Below, in pieces: positions 11,343-25,267 of a DNA stretch of 64,000 nucleotides. Below the pieces are notes generated by a model. It was not told where the DNA came from and ran no database searches. It worked only from the letters and a program-made list of their open reading frames with translations. Within the stretch, counting starts at the first letter, position 1, and every line of letters begins with the position of its first letter. The DNA comes from Plantago major (taxonomy: Eukaryota > Streptophyta > Magnoliopsida > Lamiales > Plantaginaceae): contig CM048841.1 in the NCBI GenBank assembly GCA_026545765.1, forward strand, positions 67,888,217 through 67,952,216, read 5' to 3'. A program made the position numbers and the translations under genes.

Positions 11343-14300
11343 TCAGTCTGCAAATTTCCTATCTCCAAACCTTTTGATGTCATCAGAATAATCATAGAGA
11401 AGAGTTCTGACGAGCATCTCTGTGTCTCTGGCAAATCCACAGACCTCTTTGTAGGTTTTGGTAGGATTTTTCTTGACAAAATGCTTGACCCATAGGTACT
11501 TTCCCCACTTCGGGCATGCTCTATTACGATATCCGAAAGCTTGAAGTATTCGTAGATAATCTTGGATATCGATGTCACCCTGTATTGATCTTACATCGAT
11601 AGAGCGACTCATAGGGTTCCTGACAAGTCTTGGTCTTGTGCTGTTCTGTGATATTGAATTTTGTGCACATCATCGGCTTTCCAAATGGACAATCATCGAG
11701 AGGTCCTTTTCATGGCTTGATTCTCTTGACAACTTCAAAATCCAACCATGCTTTGATGTGATTGGTGTTGATCAAGGTAGGTTTATCCTTTCTCCATGCC
11801 ATGAGTTGTTTATGGATTGGTTCGGAAATCTTGAATTTACCAATAGATGCTTGATTCGCCCGAATCCAATAGCCATTCTTTTGATTGATGCACCAGAGCG
11901 GAGGAATCATTGTCATACTTCACATACTCTATTTTGGCTTCTTCGGCACGAGTGGAAGTTGACTTTGTCTTTGCTCACTCTCGATCTGTTCCTTCTCATC
12001 TTGAATTCTCTTTGGGGTTGTTGCTTGAAGAACCACCACCTGGATAGACTTGGTATTTCCGGAGGGTGTTTTAGGCGCTAGTGGCTTTGCGCGACTATGG
12101 GCTCAGTTAGGCTTTCAATTTTCCTTTTTCTGTGAAGAGGAGCTTCATCTTCATCAGTTTCCTCATCATCATCAAGATTATATCTTGTGAGAGTTTCACA
12201 GCCTTCTTCATTGCCCAGGGACTTGATTTGACCTTCTTCTTCTTCTTGGAAGATTCATCAATCCCTCTAACTTGTCTTCTCCTTGGAGCCTTGGTACTCC
12301 TTGGAGGTTTCTGTGCCATGGACCTTGTTACCATTTTGGTTCCTTCAGTGGGTTTCTGGGAAGCAGCTACTATTTACAAAGCAGCTTGGCTTGAGGAGGG
12401 TTCATTGATTCTGAGTGGTGGTGGAAGTTTTCTTCTTCCTTCTCGAGCTTGACTCAGCATTTCTTCTTGTTTTCATCTCCTTCTTCCCATTCCCGACTTT
12501 GAGGTCCAGTTGTACTTTCTTTCCCCTTAGTCATTGTTGGTGACTCGATCTCATAAAGGAATCGAGAGAGTTGAAGTGCCCTTGTAGATAATTATAGGCT
12601 TGACCAACTTCGAAGTTCGACTTTGAGCTCTGATTTTGCTTGATAAGTCCATTGTCCTTATCGGTGAGCTCGCTGATGGGCCTAGAATGGCATCTGCTTT
12701 TCCGGATGTAACTTGCCTCTTGAAGAGCTTTTTCAGCTAAAGACGCATCATCGTCCCTTATCATTCCCAGATCTTTCTGAGCAATGACTATGCTAGTTGT
12801 TCTCTGAGTGATGAGCTCAGTGAACTTTCTCATTCGAGAGGGGAGGCAATTACTTCCTTGTTACGTGAAGACATCTCCTTGTTGAGTAGCGATTACTTGG
12901 TACTGTTCATGTATTCATGGGAGTGGACGTTTGGCGTTTTTGAATATTGTAGAGCAATCGACTTCCTTTTCAAGTGAGAAACCGCTAAATGTTCATTGCG
13001 TGTTTACGCCAAAGTCTTGTCTTCTTCATCATCGAGTGATCGGCCCGTGATCTTCATCCTCTTGGACATTTTCATCGATTGTATCGAGTCCAGCAACCAT
13101 CTCGAGATTGGTTTCTTTCCTTTACGGGAGGAGGATGGTACTTCTTTTGAAGATGATGCGCCTTAGCATCATGCTTGACTTCGATACTTCTTGATGTCGA
13201 GTTCTTTGGTGATCTCTTGCACAAGATCCTGTAGCTCTTTAACTTGAGTAAGCAATCATTTCTTCTAAGTATAGATCTTGTAGTTGATCAATCTTATCTC
13301 TGGATTTAGCTATTTGATCTTCCGTTGAAGATGGAGCTTGTTCTTCTTCCAACGGTTATGCGAGTTGAGCGGATCTGGTTTGAGTGTTTAGTATTTTTGA
13401 TTTGTTTCTTGAGCTCAACTACTTGTTCAAGAATAATCTGCGTGTTGGTTAGAAGATGGATGAGTAGATTTAGGTGATGAAGATGAGATTTCGTGAAGTC
13501 TTCTCGGTTTGCTTTTCGGTTTGAGGCATTGTTTCTTTGTGAAATTCCTCCGGTCCACAGTGCGGGGCATCATCATCATCCTTTTGTCATTATCATCCTT
13601 TTGGTGATGGTGGGGAGGTTCATCAAAGTAATTTTCATTCATTTCTTCCTCCTCATCATCTTGAGATACAAGATTGATCACTTCGGGATAGTGATCTTAC
13701 GCCCATTAACTTCTTCTTCTTGAAGGTATAAGCTGCAGTGCAGGGGTGGCTTGAATGCCATCTGTAATCTTGTCGACCATCCGCCTGTTCAAAGGCATGT
13801 ATCAAACTATCGCCCACTTCTCCGGAAAAGTCCTTATGTAGTAGAATTAGCTGTATATTGTTACAGGGAACATTGCTTGGACATATGTTTCCGTGTCAAG
13901 AGCTCGTGCTGCACGGTTGGTTGATCGGTGATTCTCAATATTTCGAGAGATCGAGCACCTTAACCGCCATTTCTTGAAGCATTGAATATGCTTTGGCAGG
14001 GTGTGAGCTTTGAAGAAGTGAAGTAGGTCCCTTGTTTCTTCAATGGGAACCTTCTTTGCATCTGTTTGAGCCTGAAAGAAAGAGTTTTGAGTGAGTTTCA
14101 AAACTTTTGTAGATATCTGAGTAGAAGTGTAGTTTAGTTTACGAGTTACACGAGTATGAACATCAGGCTCAGATACTTGTTCTACTGAGACAATTGGTGT
14201 CTCAGATATCTTGTTGTGAGGTTGAGACTTGGAAGTCTGGTCCTCATCAACCTTTCTTTCTTGATCCTGAGAGAAATACAATACTTAGGAAATAGTTTGA

Positions 14301-16820
14301 AAGAATCTATGCATAAATATGCTTTTAATGAATTCTGATTTGTGCTACTTACTTCCTCAAAAGGAAGCTCAGATTCATTTTCTCGAAACTTGTGCGTTTC
14401 GGTGTTCTTTCAGTGATGTTGCCTTGGGGCTTCATCAATTTCCATTGATCAAGAGGAAGTCGCAACTTTATCCCTTGCATTTCTACTCGAAATAACCTGT
14501 AAGTAGAAAGTATTGAATATTAGAAGAGATAAAGGAGAACCCAAGATGAAGAATACTTGTCACTTGATTGTCATATACCTTCAAGTTTGAAGGCTCAGTG
14601 ATGTGTTCTTCAGAAACCTTGTTGGTTTCTGGGTTTGTCTCTGGCATTCTGCCTTATCTTCTTCCATCTCAGTTTGAGCCTGTTAGAAACATTTAACATG
14701 AATGAGCACATAAACATTTTTACTGAAAAATTAGTTCTCTTTAAGAATCATTTACCTGTGGCATAGGCTCAGATTTCTCAAGAGTTGAGGTTGAAGGGAC
14801 CTCTTTTCAAGATTCTGAGGCAAGCTTCGGCTTCCTCTTGTTTCTGCGTTCTAACTCACTGTAACAAAGAAATTCTTATGAGGAAACAAGATTTATAAGT
14901 ATAAAATTTTCACAAGGTAAGAGTTAAACCGTCATTTACGAGGCGGTTTAATTTGATTGGTCTCTGGAACTTGTGACCTTTCTATACATTGGTCGTCTTG
15001 TCCCAGTGCAGTTTCTTTGTTTGAAGTTTCTGGTACTTCACACCTTTCCTGAGTATGCAACTCAGTTGCCTCCTCTGGTTGATCATTCTGAGTAGATGTC
15101 TCAGTTTGATTCCTCTCATTGAGTTGGGGAACCTGCTCATTCTGATTTTCTTAAAGACATCTTGTATTCTGGTAATTCGAAATGGAGTTCATTTACCATT
15201 TCATCAACCACTTGTGGCTGTTGTGGTTGTTGTGTTTGTGGTTGTTGTGGTTGTATGCAGGCGAAGATTGATCAAGAGAATGTTCTTCCAGTTTTTAGAT
15301 GTGGCATTTCCATCAAGATCTGCGCCACTAAAATACCACTCATCAGGGCTTTTTGAAGTTGTGCAAGAGAGAAATTCCCTGATGATGTGTTTGCACCAAC
15401 AACCTTTGCTATAGTTTCAGCAACCTGTGGTGTAGGTTCTTCTTCAGATACCTTATCACTAGTTACTTTTTCAGTAACCTTAGCTCTCTTTGTTCTTTCT
15501 AGGACTTGAGAAATGACTAGTTCATCATCTTCATCGTCAGAGCTCTCATCAGCATTGGGAACTGATTGATCCATTACTCCTGCGGTTCCTGCAGATGGGG
15601 CTTGGTGCTTTTCACCACTCTTGGCAGCATTTATGAGTTCATCAGCAAGGCTTTCTGCATTAGTCGCAACATTTCTGAAAGCACTTTCTCTTGCTGAGTC
15701 TACTTGTTCAGTAGTTGATAACTCTTTTGCAGCATTGATGAGTTCATCTGCCATTATCAGTTCATCGGCAATGCCTGCAGATATCTGAGAATTGACAACC
15801 TCTTTGGGTGTGTCTTCTGATTTGCCGGAGACTTCTTTCTTGAAGTTACAGGCTTCTTCGCAACCTTTTCTTCAGATATCTTTTCAGACTTTCGCTTCTT
15901 AGGACCTTTCTGAGACCCAGTAACCTTTTTCATCAGATTTGTATACTCATATTTGTAGAGTAAGTTACTGTTGGCTATTTCAGCCGTCTCTCTGAGCTCA
16001 ATGCCAAGCTTTTCCAGCAAGTAGCATATCTTCAGACCATAACCTACTGTGGCCTTTGGCTCAGCTAGTCCTTTGACAATCTTAGGCTCGAAGCCTTGAA
16101 TCTTCTTCACAAATTTCATGAAGGCGTACTTTCCCGATTAAAGGGTTTTCCGGCCTTTTGTCTTGTTGATTCAGCAAGAACATCATGATCCATCGTTCTT
16201 GGCTTATCGGTCAGCACCTCCTTGTAGACCATCAAAGCATCATGAAGAATGCAAGCGGTACATCCCGGTGAACCAACGGATGTCCGGTTGGGATGTCGAC
16301 AAGTTTGAACTTCGATGGGTGTATCGATTTTCAAGATCACACGTCATTGTAAAGTTCTTTAACACCTTCAAGGAGTTCATCATCCTTGGTGTTTATTTCA
16401 AAATCCTTTCCAAGATTTTTAACCTCAAACAACTTCTGAAGGTTGTTAAGTCGGAAGGATTTCCTTTCCTTGGGTGAGGTTTTGATAGACACTATTTCGG
16501 TGCCTTGGATACACAGAAAATAATCACGAGTTGTTGTAAAATTCCAACACATCGGTGATGAAATTCCACTTGGGCATGATTGAAAACCTTGATTTGTGCC
16601 TTTTCAAGCATGTCAAGAATCAATTTTCGTCGGTTTGGTTTTCTATTGCAGCAGAGAGGTATTCCTCAACCATGGCACCACCCAAATCATTCGTGACTTG
16701 AAGTCCAATGGTCGGATTAAAACTCCTACCATCGATTGTTTACAATAACCAACTCGGTGCTTGCTTTTCGGTACCGGTGGAGGATTGGGATTTACGTGTT
16801 GAAGTGTTCTTGGAGGCCAT
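11343..16820 (-). pseudogene. Copia B extra gene behind pol (function unknown)
   Basis: This is the counterpart of the extra gene of Copia A. It starts at the ATG on the - strand at 16820 and ends in the same C-terminal sequence (near FGDRKFAD). Recognisable blocks include MKFVKKIQGFEPKIVKGLAE (near 16119-16060), a Glu/Ala-rich middle and the end block CGFARDTEMLVRTLLYDYSD. It is heavily broken. It is also unusually rich in CG and poor in CAG/CTG compared with A. I see no signal peptide or membrane segment. Confidence 0.7.
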
Positions 16821-17715
16821 CTCTTTATATAGTGTAGGGATTTGAAATTGGTGTTTGAAAGAGATTTGATTCAGTGATTCTTTTCAGAAAAACTTAATCT
16901 TGATTTGCAGAGATTGTAGAGGGTTTGCAGAGAATCAAGAGAAGGATTTGCTATTCTTGTGCAAGATGAAATTCGGATTAGGCAAAAGTGATTTCATTTG
17001 CCAAAATCCTATATATATAGCAGTTGAATCCCAACAGACAAATACATACAAATTGATTTTGTGTGTACGTATCTGTAATTTGCAAATAGGCGTGAGCAAA
17101 AGCTAGTTCAGCATTAAATGCTTAGTGGGCCATGTCTGAATTTCAAGTTCCACTATTTATCGTGAATTAATTTCCACAAATGGATCAATCGCTTAACTTC
17201 ATCGAGGGTCACCATTGCTTCTTGACAATGATCACAATCGCAAGTGTAATGGTGCCCATTTAATGAGTTTTGGCGACTTGCTATGAATCCTGGTCACAAT
17301 GTGACCAAGGTCCTTATTAGCATCTTAATCTGTCTTATACTTAGGATTTTTCCAAGTTTTTCATCAAGATAGAAATAATGCGAGTTTCAAGAGAGTAGTT
17401 GACTGCAGATAGTTACACTATTCTCTTTTTTGTTCCCCGTTTATAGAGTGATTCAGATATCTGAGTTCCCGTCTCAGAGATCTTAAGCTATCTTTTTGCT
17501 CTTTAGCCTTTTTGACTTCTGGATACCCGTTCCAGATTTCTCTTTTCTGGATACCCGTTCCAGATACCTCTTCTCTGGTTGCCCGTTCCAGATACCTCTT
17601 CTCTGGTTGCCCTTTCCAGATACCTCTTCTCTGGTTGCCCTTTCCAGATATCTGAACTTTTTCAGTTCATTGGTAGTTCCATTAGTCCAAGACTATGTCT
17701 TAAGGCTAAGAATCT
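16821..17715 (-). promoter_or_regulatory. Copia B spacer with internal TATA box and 28-bp repeats
   Basis: A TATATATATA box lies at about 17010-17019, 190 bp upstream of the extra-gene ATG on the - strand. Copia A has the same box at the same distance, which supports an internal promoter. Between about 17505 and 17650 there are five copies of a 28-bp unit: CCAGAT recurs at 17532, 17560, 17588, 17616 and 17644. The rest is non-coding. Confidence 0.6.
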
Positions 17716-20700
17716 ACTTTCTTGTAGTGGCTTCTTGAAGATATCTGCAAGTTGGTCTTCAGTGCCAATCTTGAGTATCTCTATATTGCCTTTTTCAACA
17801 TGGTCTCTGATGAAGTGATGTCTAACATCAATGTGCTTTGTTCTGGCATGAAATTTAGGATTTTGTGTAATCGCAATAGCACTTGTGTTATCACAGAAAA
17901 TGGGAGTTTTCTTCTCATCGAGTCCATAGTCTTTAAGTTGTTGTTGTATACACAGAATTTGTGTTGCACAACAACGGTGACAATATATTCAGCCCTCGTG
18001 GTAGAAGTTGCAATTGAGTTTTGCTTCTTGCTAAACCATGAGATAAGTCTAGTACCCTGACAAGTTCACGAGGTGCTTTTCCTATCAGCGGATCCGGCAT
18101 AATCGCCGTCGAGTACCAATTAAACTCAATCCAGTTTCTTTAGGATACCACAATCCTACATCTACTGTACCCTTTACATACCTTAATATTTTCATAGCAA
18201 TGTTGTAGTGTGTTTGCATTGGATTTGTCTGAAATCTAGCACATACTCCAACGGCATATTGAATATCAGGTTTACTTGTAGTGAGGTAAAGTAGTGAACC
18301 TATCAATTTCCTATACTTATGTTCTTCAACACTCTTATCTGATTCAGTATAGGTCATTTTGGTTCCAATGCTCATAGGTATCTTAGCATTCTTTTCAGAA
18401 GGCTTAAGATTGAATTTTGTGAGCATATCTTTTGCATACTTTGTTTGACTAATGAATATTCCATCATTGAGTTGCTTGACTTGCAATCCTAGGAAATAAT
18501 TCATTTCTCCCATCATGCTCATCTCAAACTTGCTTTTCATGAGATTTGCAAAGTCATTACAAAGTTGCTCGTCCTTAGATCCAAATATGATGTCATCAAC
18601 ATATACTTGAACTAAGAGTAGTTTCCCATCATGATTTGAGGTAAATAAAGTTTTATCAACTTCACCTTTCTTGAAACCATTTTCCAGAAGGTACTTGGCC
18701 AAAGTGTCATACCATGCTCTTGAGCTGTTTGATCCATACTGAGCTTTACATAGTTTATAGACCATTCTACTTTCTGAGGAAACTTCAAAGCCAGGTGGTT
18801 GCTCAACATAAACTTCTTCTGCAAGTTCACCGTTTAAGAATGCACTTTTGACATCCATCTGATAAACTTTGAAATCTTTATGAGTCTGAAGGCTAGAAAG
18901 AGTCTTATTGCATCCAATCTGCAACGGTGCATATGACTCGTCAAAATCTAAGCCTTGACCGGTAAATCCTTGGCAACCAATCTTGCTTTGTTTCTGGTTA
19001 TTTCACCAGATTCATTCATCTTGTTTCTGAAAACCCATTTAGTTCCAATCACAGATATTCCTTCTATAAATGGAACTAGTTTCCAGACTTTGTTTCTCTC
19101 AAATTGATCCAACTCTTCTTGCATTGCAGAGATCCAGTCTTGGTCTCCTAATGCTTCTTCTATATTTTTAGGTTCAATATTCAAGATGAAACATCCAAAG
19201 AGAGATTTAGCATTTTCACTATTGCTCTCTCCTAGTCCTAACACCCTGATTAATTGGTCCAATTATATCCTTTGTAGGATGATCTTTGATCCATCTCATC
19301 ATAGGTTTAGTGCTAGTAGGATCAATATCCAAGTGATCTGAATGTGAATCACTAAGATTTTGATTTGATACTTTTTCAGTATCTGAGATATCTGACATAT
19401 GGGAAATGTCATTGATATCTGACACTTTTTCAGTGTTAGAGATATCTGAAACATGCATTTTAGCATTCTTATTTTCAGATACCTCTTCATGATGAAGGTT
19501 CTCAGTAACCTGTTCCATTTCTGGAAAACTCATAGGAAATTCCTCATCATGTCTGTGAGTCATCTTGTTGTTACTAGGCTTTTCAAGCTTTTCTACGTCA
19601 GAGTCATCCTCACTTTCCATAATGATGTTTTTCCTTTCTGAGGATTCTTCTTTAGAATCCCTCAGTAATAATTCTTTGAACCTTTCTGAGAGTTCATCAA
19701 TAGGAGGTGTTTTCTTATTTCCTTCATAGAATACAACATGAACTGATTCTTCAATTTTCTTTGTTCTTTGTTGTAAACTCGTAAGCTTTCTTTGTTTGTG
19801 GAATAGCCTAGAAAACACCTTCATCCGCCTTTAGTTGAAATGTTCTCAGATAATCTTTCCCATTGTTTAGAACAAAACATCTACAACCAAATACTCTCAG
19901 ATGTTTGATATTAGGGGGTCTACCAACCAAGATTTCATAGGGAGTCCTGTCATGGTGTTTGTTTATCAAACATCTGCTCGAGTGTAGCAAGTCGTGTTTA
20001 CGCCTTCAACCCAATAAATTTCACTTATTTCAAGGTCGCCTAGCATTGTCCTTGCGGCTTCTTTAAGGTTCTGTTTTCCTTTCTCGCACCATTTTGTTGA
20101 GGTGTTCTTACAGAGGAAAGTTGGTGTTGTATACCTTGCAGTACAAAACTCCTTTATGTCTTTGGTTGACAAACTCAAGACCATGGTGCGCTCGATTGCA
20201 GATACCGTGTCATTTTCATGACTTCAAGCTTTTTCAAAGAAGTTTGGTATCTCCACCACGGCATCGATTTGTGTTTCAAAGAAGACAACCCAAGTGAATC
20301 TTGAGAAGTCATCTACAACAACGGACCATACTTCTTTCTGCATAACTAGTTACAGATGATTCAAATAGATCCATGTAAAAGTTGCGTGGTCTAACACTAG
20401 AGTGTCCGATTTTGGACTTGAAAGAGATTTTAGATTGTTTCCCATTTGACAGTGTAATGATACCATCCTTTACGAAAGATGTTCAGGAAGGCCAACCACT
20501 AACTCTTTCTTAGCAAGTCTATTCGAGTTTTGAAGTTCAAGTGACTCATTCTTTTGTGCCATAACCAAGGCTCTTACTGGTGACCAGATTGACTCACCAT
20601 GAGACATTCTTGATTGTGGCAGATGCCCAATCGGCAACATAAAGACCGCCTTTCCGCCGACCAACTAAGACTGCTCGCTTTGACTCATTGTCAATTAGTT

Positions 20701-21149
20701 TGCGATTTAGCTTTGAATTTTATAGTAAAACCCTTGTCGCAAACTGCTCATGCTAAATAGATTATATTTCAAATCCTTAACATGTAATACGGTGATTGTT
20801 AAAGTCCCCAATTTGACGTTGCAAATCCCGAGAGGGATTTAATTCTCCTCCAAAGAACTGATATCCGGTCCGGTGTTGCAAGCTTTGTAATCAACAGATT
20901 TGCTTTGTCTCTGTCATGTGCTTTCCGCATCCACTATCAAATAGCCATTGTGCTTTGTCCGGAGGCATTACGCACACAACAGAAAGGAGATTAGGTTCTC
21001 ATATCTTTGATGGAACCGTCGAATTAAAATTTCTTCCAAGAGGAATCCATTTTGAATGAATTTCTTTGAAATATGCTTTTATCGGCGAGAACGTAAGGAG
21101 GAATTCTTTTGAATGAATGTTATCATTAGTAAGAATTATTTTCTTCCTT
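17716..21149 (-). pseudogene. Copia B protease-integrase-reverse transcriptase-RNase H region
   Basis: On the - strand, from right to left, come the protease block, integrase blocks (near 20660-19830), and the reverse transcriptase with [28 protein letters not shown] and FLGLQVKQLNDGIFISQTKY (18900-18400). The RNase H end follows near 18050-17716. The part at about 18.1-19.8 kb is well preserved, while the integrase part above 20 kb is degraded. Fossil, with many breaks overall. Confidence 0.85.
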
Positions 21150-23448
21150 GGTGTGTTCCTAGGTGCTCCATATGATGCTTTCAGATACTGTCAGGTTTAC
21201 GAGTTTGCATTTAACAAACTTAGCCTTCCTTGCGATTTCTTCTAGCCACGGCATTGATTTTCGGTGGCTTGATTTAACTTCCACTTCGATAATTGCTTTG
21301 AGCAATTCTAGCTTTCGACCATCGTTCTTGCTCTGCTTGTACTCAAGAGCAAGTTGTTTTCCGATGCCTTTGTAGCCAATACCGTTTGAGCACTTGAAGC
21401 TATCGAGATCTTTTCTCGGCTTTGCTAGTCTCTGGTTGATCCATTTCTTTCGAGAAAAAGTGACATGGGAGAATTTTCCACTCTGCAATTCTACCTTTTG
21501 AGAGACATAACTTGTGGGTGTTTACACTTTTCGGTGTTGTGTTTCTTTTCGAGACGCATACCAACAGTTTTGTTTTGACTTGTTTTTCCACAAAGGTTTA
21601 GTCGAATCGCCTTTCCTTTGTCAACAATCTTTGTCTTTTCACCGATACTATAGATTGCATGGGAACCGTCTTCTTTGAGTACTTACAAATGTTCTTTTCT
21701 CCTTACTCTTAATCGAGTGATAGAACAATCATGTGTATTCATTGAGTCCTTTCTTTTCTGAAGGATCTCTTAAGTAAGATTGTACTTGATAAGAGTGTCA
21801 CTAGCTTTGGCATAAGATTGAAAAGATAGTTCTTTTTCTTGAGTTCCTTGTTTTCGAAGAAGATCTTCATAATTCTTTCGTAACTTCACCATTGCTTCTT
21901 CATGTGACTTTTAGGTCTCGGATATACGAGCTTTGAGATGCATTTTCAGCATCCTTTCTCTCGTGTTCTTTAACTAATTGAGAATTTTCCTTTTCAAGAG
22001 AATTCTTTTCTTCTTCAAGGTTTTCGGCTCTAGCTCGGATCATTAGAAATTCTCTTTCATAGATGTCAAGTTCTTTCACGAGATTTTCTAGATTTTTATT
22101 TCCTCTTCATCACTTTCATAAGTGTAGCAAGAAGTATGTGTTACCTCATCACCATAAGACAATTTTCTATGTTGGAGATGTACGGTCCGTCAATTTCAAC
22201 CCACACATTTCATTCTTCTTGAGGAAGTCGATTATATCATGAGTAACTCCACATAATTACGGTGATGGTAAGGTTGAGTCATCTGAATTGTCATCTTGAG
22301 AATCTGTCTCAACGTCTAGAGCATCCATTGAATTTGGATTTTCTTTCTTTCTTGATTAACAAAGCTTTACGGCTTCGAAGATTCTTCTATCTTTCTTGTC
22401 GCTTTGTTCTTAGTTTGTTGAGGCGGGACAATCCTTCTTGAAGTGGCCAGGTTTACGACAATAGAAAGCAGATATCGTTTCAATTTACGCTTCCTCAAGA
22501 CATGATGCTTTACGAATGGCTTGTTCAATGAGCTTTGCATATTTTGTCTTGGTGATAGTTTGAGCCTAGATGCTTTTTCAGCTTCTCTTTGGCTTTTCTT
22601 CTCTCAATTTCTCGACTGACAAATTTGCTCATTTGCTTTGCAGCAAGAGCATCCTCAGTCTCCTCCTTGCTTTTCTTCTTTTCAGAAGTTCCTTGAATAA
22701 CTAGAGCAACATTCTGCAACTTTTCAGTTGTTTGTTCTCTCTGAGTTGTCTCATAGTCAATGAGCAAGATGAGAGAAAAGTTCCTTTGGAGTGATATTTG
22801 GCATACCTTGGTTAAAATAAAAGAATTTAGTATGCTCCCGGTTGTGGTTAAGACTTGACAATAGTCTTAATCTTCTCGTCGAGAGTATCTATTGCTTTCC
22901 CCAAGTGCTGCCATATCACTCATGAGAGTGGTAAACCTGAAATCAAGTTCTTCTAGAGTTTCAGTGGGACCTTGTTTGAAATTTTGAAATTTCAACTTTA
23001 GAACTTCGAACTTGTTTTCCTTGGTTTTCTCAGTTCCGGCACAGATTTCTTCAATCAGTTGCCAGGCAACTTTCGCCGTTTTAGCACCCCACAGTTTACA
23101 CTGTATGTGCTCTGGTGTCGATCTGATGACGATGTTACGAGCTTGACCATCCAGACGATTCCTCTTGGCATCTTCCGATGTCCAGAGTTCTCTGGGCTTT
23201 GGTTCGTAAATAACTTGACCAGTAGATCTTCCACTAGTTCACGCATCTGTTTGTGAAGATCCTTCGCTTTGATCTCTGTCACTTCCACTCGAAACCTCCA
23301 TGACTTGCTTAAGTTGTTGAATGACTATTGGGCCATTCTTTATTACTTCGATCATCTCGTCACTTATGGCTTCAAGGTGGAGCATCATGTTATTTTTCCA
23401 TTTCTCGTAGTTCTCTGGTTTGAGAACGGGTGCATCACTCAGAGACAT
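21150..23448 (-). pseudogene. Copia B gag region
   Basis: It starts at MSLSDAPVLKPENYEKWKNN on the - strand at 23448, almost identical to the gag start of Copia A. A coiled-coil and basic C-terminal region follows toward 21150. The middle (about 21.6-22.5 kb) is strongly degraded and enriched in CG. Fossil, with many breaks. Confidence 0.8.
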
Positions 23449-23551
23449 ACCTGCACACTTAACACACAAATTAAATAGTCCTCAAAAGTGGACAAAGTTC
23501 CTTCACCTATATGGGGATCTAGGTTCAGTGCAGAAGGCTGGTGAACCTCCT

Positions 23552-23563
23552 GCTCTGATACCA
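23552..23563 (-). other. Primer binding site of Copia B (tRNA-iMet)
   Basis: GCTCTGATACCA on the + strand is TGGTATCAGAGC on the element strand. It lies two bases inside the 5' LTR, as in Copia A. Confidence 0.92.
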
Positions 23564-23565
23564 CT

Positions 23566-25262
23566 TGTTGGTCCAGATAACGGCAAAGTAAAAGACTAGA
23601 GGGGGGGTGAATAGTCTTTTAAAAACTTTTGTCGATAACAACTATTTTTCAGATATCTGAATGGATATCTGATACTTAGAATCAGAGTGCGGAAGACTTA
23701 ATAAAGATAAGTGCAGAAACAGTTAATATGTGTGTGTGTGTGTTGCTGAAATGTAAATCTGAAGGTAAATAACACAGCAAGTATAGTGGTATCTGGAGGT
23801 GGCGTAATCCTCCACCTAATCCACTTCGGTCTATCAGAGACCTAGAATTCACTAGAACAGATAATTGAGTTCTCCTTATAATAATCCTATTCTAAGATTC
23901 TTAACAATTGGTTCCCAACCAAATGTTCCCCCTGAGTTGTTCCCCGGCTTTCACAGCCAAGTACTTCCTATACTCAGAAACCTTTGAGTTATTCCCTAGC
24001 TTCCCAAGCTAAGTACTTCCTATACTCAATAACCTTGGAGTTATTCCTTAGTTTCCCAAATCAAGTACTTCCTATACTCCGGTAACCTTGGAGTTATTCA
24101 CGATTTTTCAAACTAAGTACTTCACATACTCCACTTGCCATTATGGTGTTGGTTTTGGTTTGAGTTGTCGATGAGCTTAATAACTTTTCAGTTAATCAGA
24201 TAGCTCTGTGAATCAAGTTACTTAATACACTTTACAGCGTATGGTATCTTGTTCGATTTTACTGACCCAAGTCTTATGATATCTGTTCAAGAGAATGAAT
24301 CTCAGATAGTTGATCTTTTGATTCAACTCCTTCACAGATGGCTTTGCTTGTTTAGGATCAGGACACTTACAACTTCAGTGTTTACTCAAGATCAAAAGCT
24401 TTGGTCGCAACAGAAAGCTTTGAGAATAAGTAAGTTGCTTTGAGATAGTAAGATATTCAGAGATCGTATGCAGTTCAAGGTCTAAGGTTTTGTGTTTCTC
24501 TCAAGCTGTCTAAGTGTTGATATTTATAGATGAATTTGAGTGGCGTTTGAATAGTATCCGTTAAGCCCAAATTCAAACTATCGATATCTGTGTATAGTAC
24601 TGTAGCAGTTTTTGTCTTCTTCTCAGAAGCTGCCGTTGCTTTTATTCAGACATCTCTGTCCGTGCATTAAATGCATTGTACTATATTTTTTGTCATGTAG
24701 TGCCAACGGAACTATGCTTTGTATCAGAGACTAGTGTTATCTGATTCTTTGCACGTCCTTATCTATAATCTTCAGATACCACTTGTATTTATTGAAACAA
24801 CTTTGTTTGCAATATATATGTTTCTTTTTCAGAAACGTGGTTAATGATCAAGGTATCTGAGAATAGATATCTTGTGGAGACTTTCCTTGTTTTCAGATAT
24901 GTCTCTTATTTCTCAGATATCTCTTGTGACACAGTTTGTTTGAAACTATTCGTGTCTTTAAGATATCTGGCTAAGATATCTGAACAACAGATTCAGTAAT
25001 CTTGTGCAGTTTTCTTCAAGTCTTCAATGTCGTTGAGCTTTCTGCTTGGATGTCTTCTTCTTGGTCTTCTCTTCATAAAATAAAAATTACATTTTGAGAC
25101 CTAACATCCTATACAAGATTAGCTAGACTATCATACTTAGTGGGTTTCCTCTTTTACAATGTTCAAGTGAACCAAGAGTACTAATCACCTTTTTGAGACT
25201 AAGATAAGTCATCATGTTGCTGATCAAAATCTAAACAGATATTTCTAACAAAATATCTAACA
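23566..25262 (-). repeat. 5' LTR of Copia B (right copy)
   Basis: It pairs with 9255-10956. The final 1 kb of the two copies is almost base-for-base identical. It ends at 25262, followed by the CCTTC target duplication and the continuation of Copia A pol. Confidence 0.92.
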
Positions 25263-25267
25263 CCTTC

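Larger units (their letters stand above)
9255..25262 (-). mobile_element. Copia element B, sister of A, nested in A; broken fossil
   Basis: The 16,008-bp element lies in reverse orientation inside the reverse transcriptase region of Copia A. It is flanked by the target duplication CCTTC (9250-9254 and 25263-25267). Its LTRs read TGTTAGAT...CCAACA on the - strand and are related to those of A at roughly 90 % by eye. Its order on the - strand is LTR, primer site, gag, pol, spacer, extra gene, polypurine tract, LTR. Its two LTRs differ only slightly (about 1-2 % by eye). The inside is much more decayed, with many breaks, most of them in two internal stretches. The A-in-MULE, B-in-A order is certain. 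Confidence 0.93.

Noticed and set aside
17505-17650. Regularly spaced 28-bp units resembling a CRISPR array
   Set aside because: Units abut with no unique spacers, lie inside a Copia element in a plant genome, and no cas genes are present.
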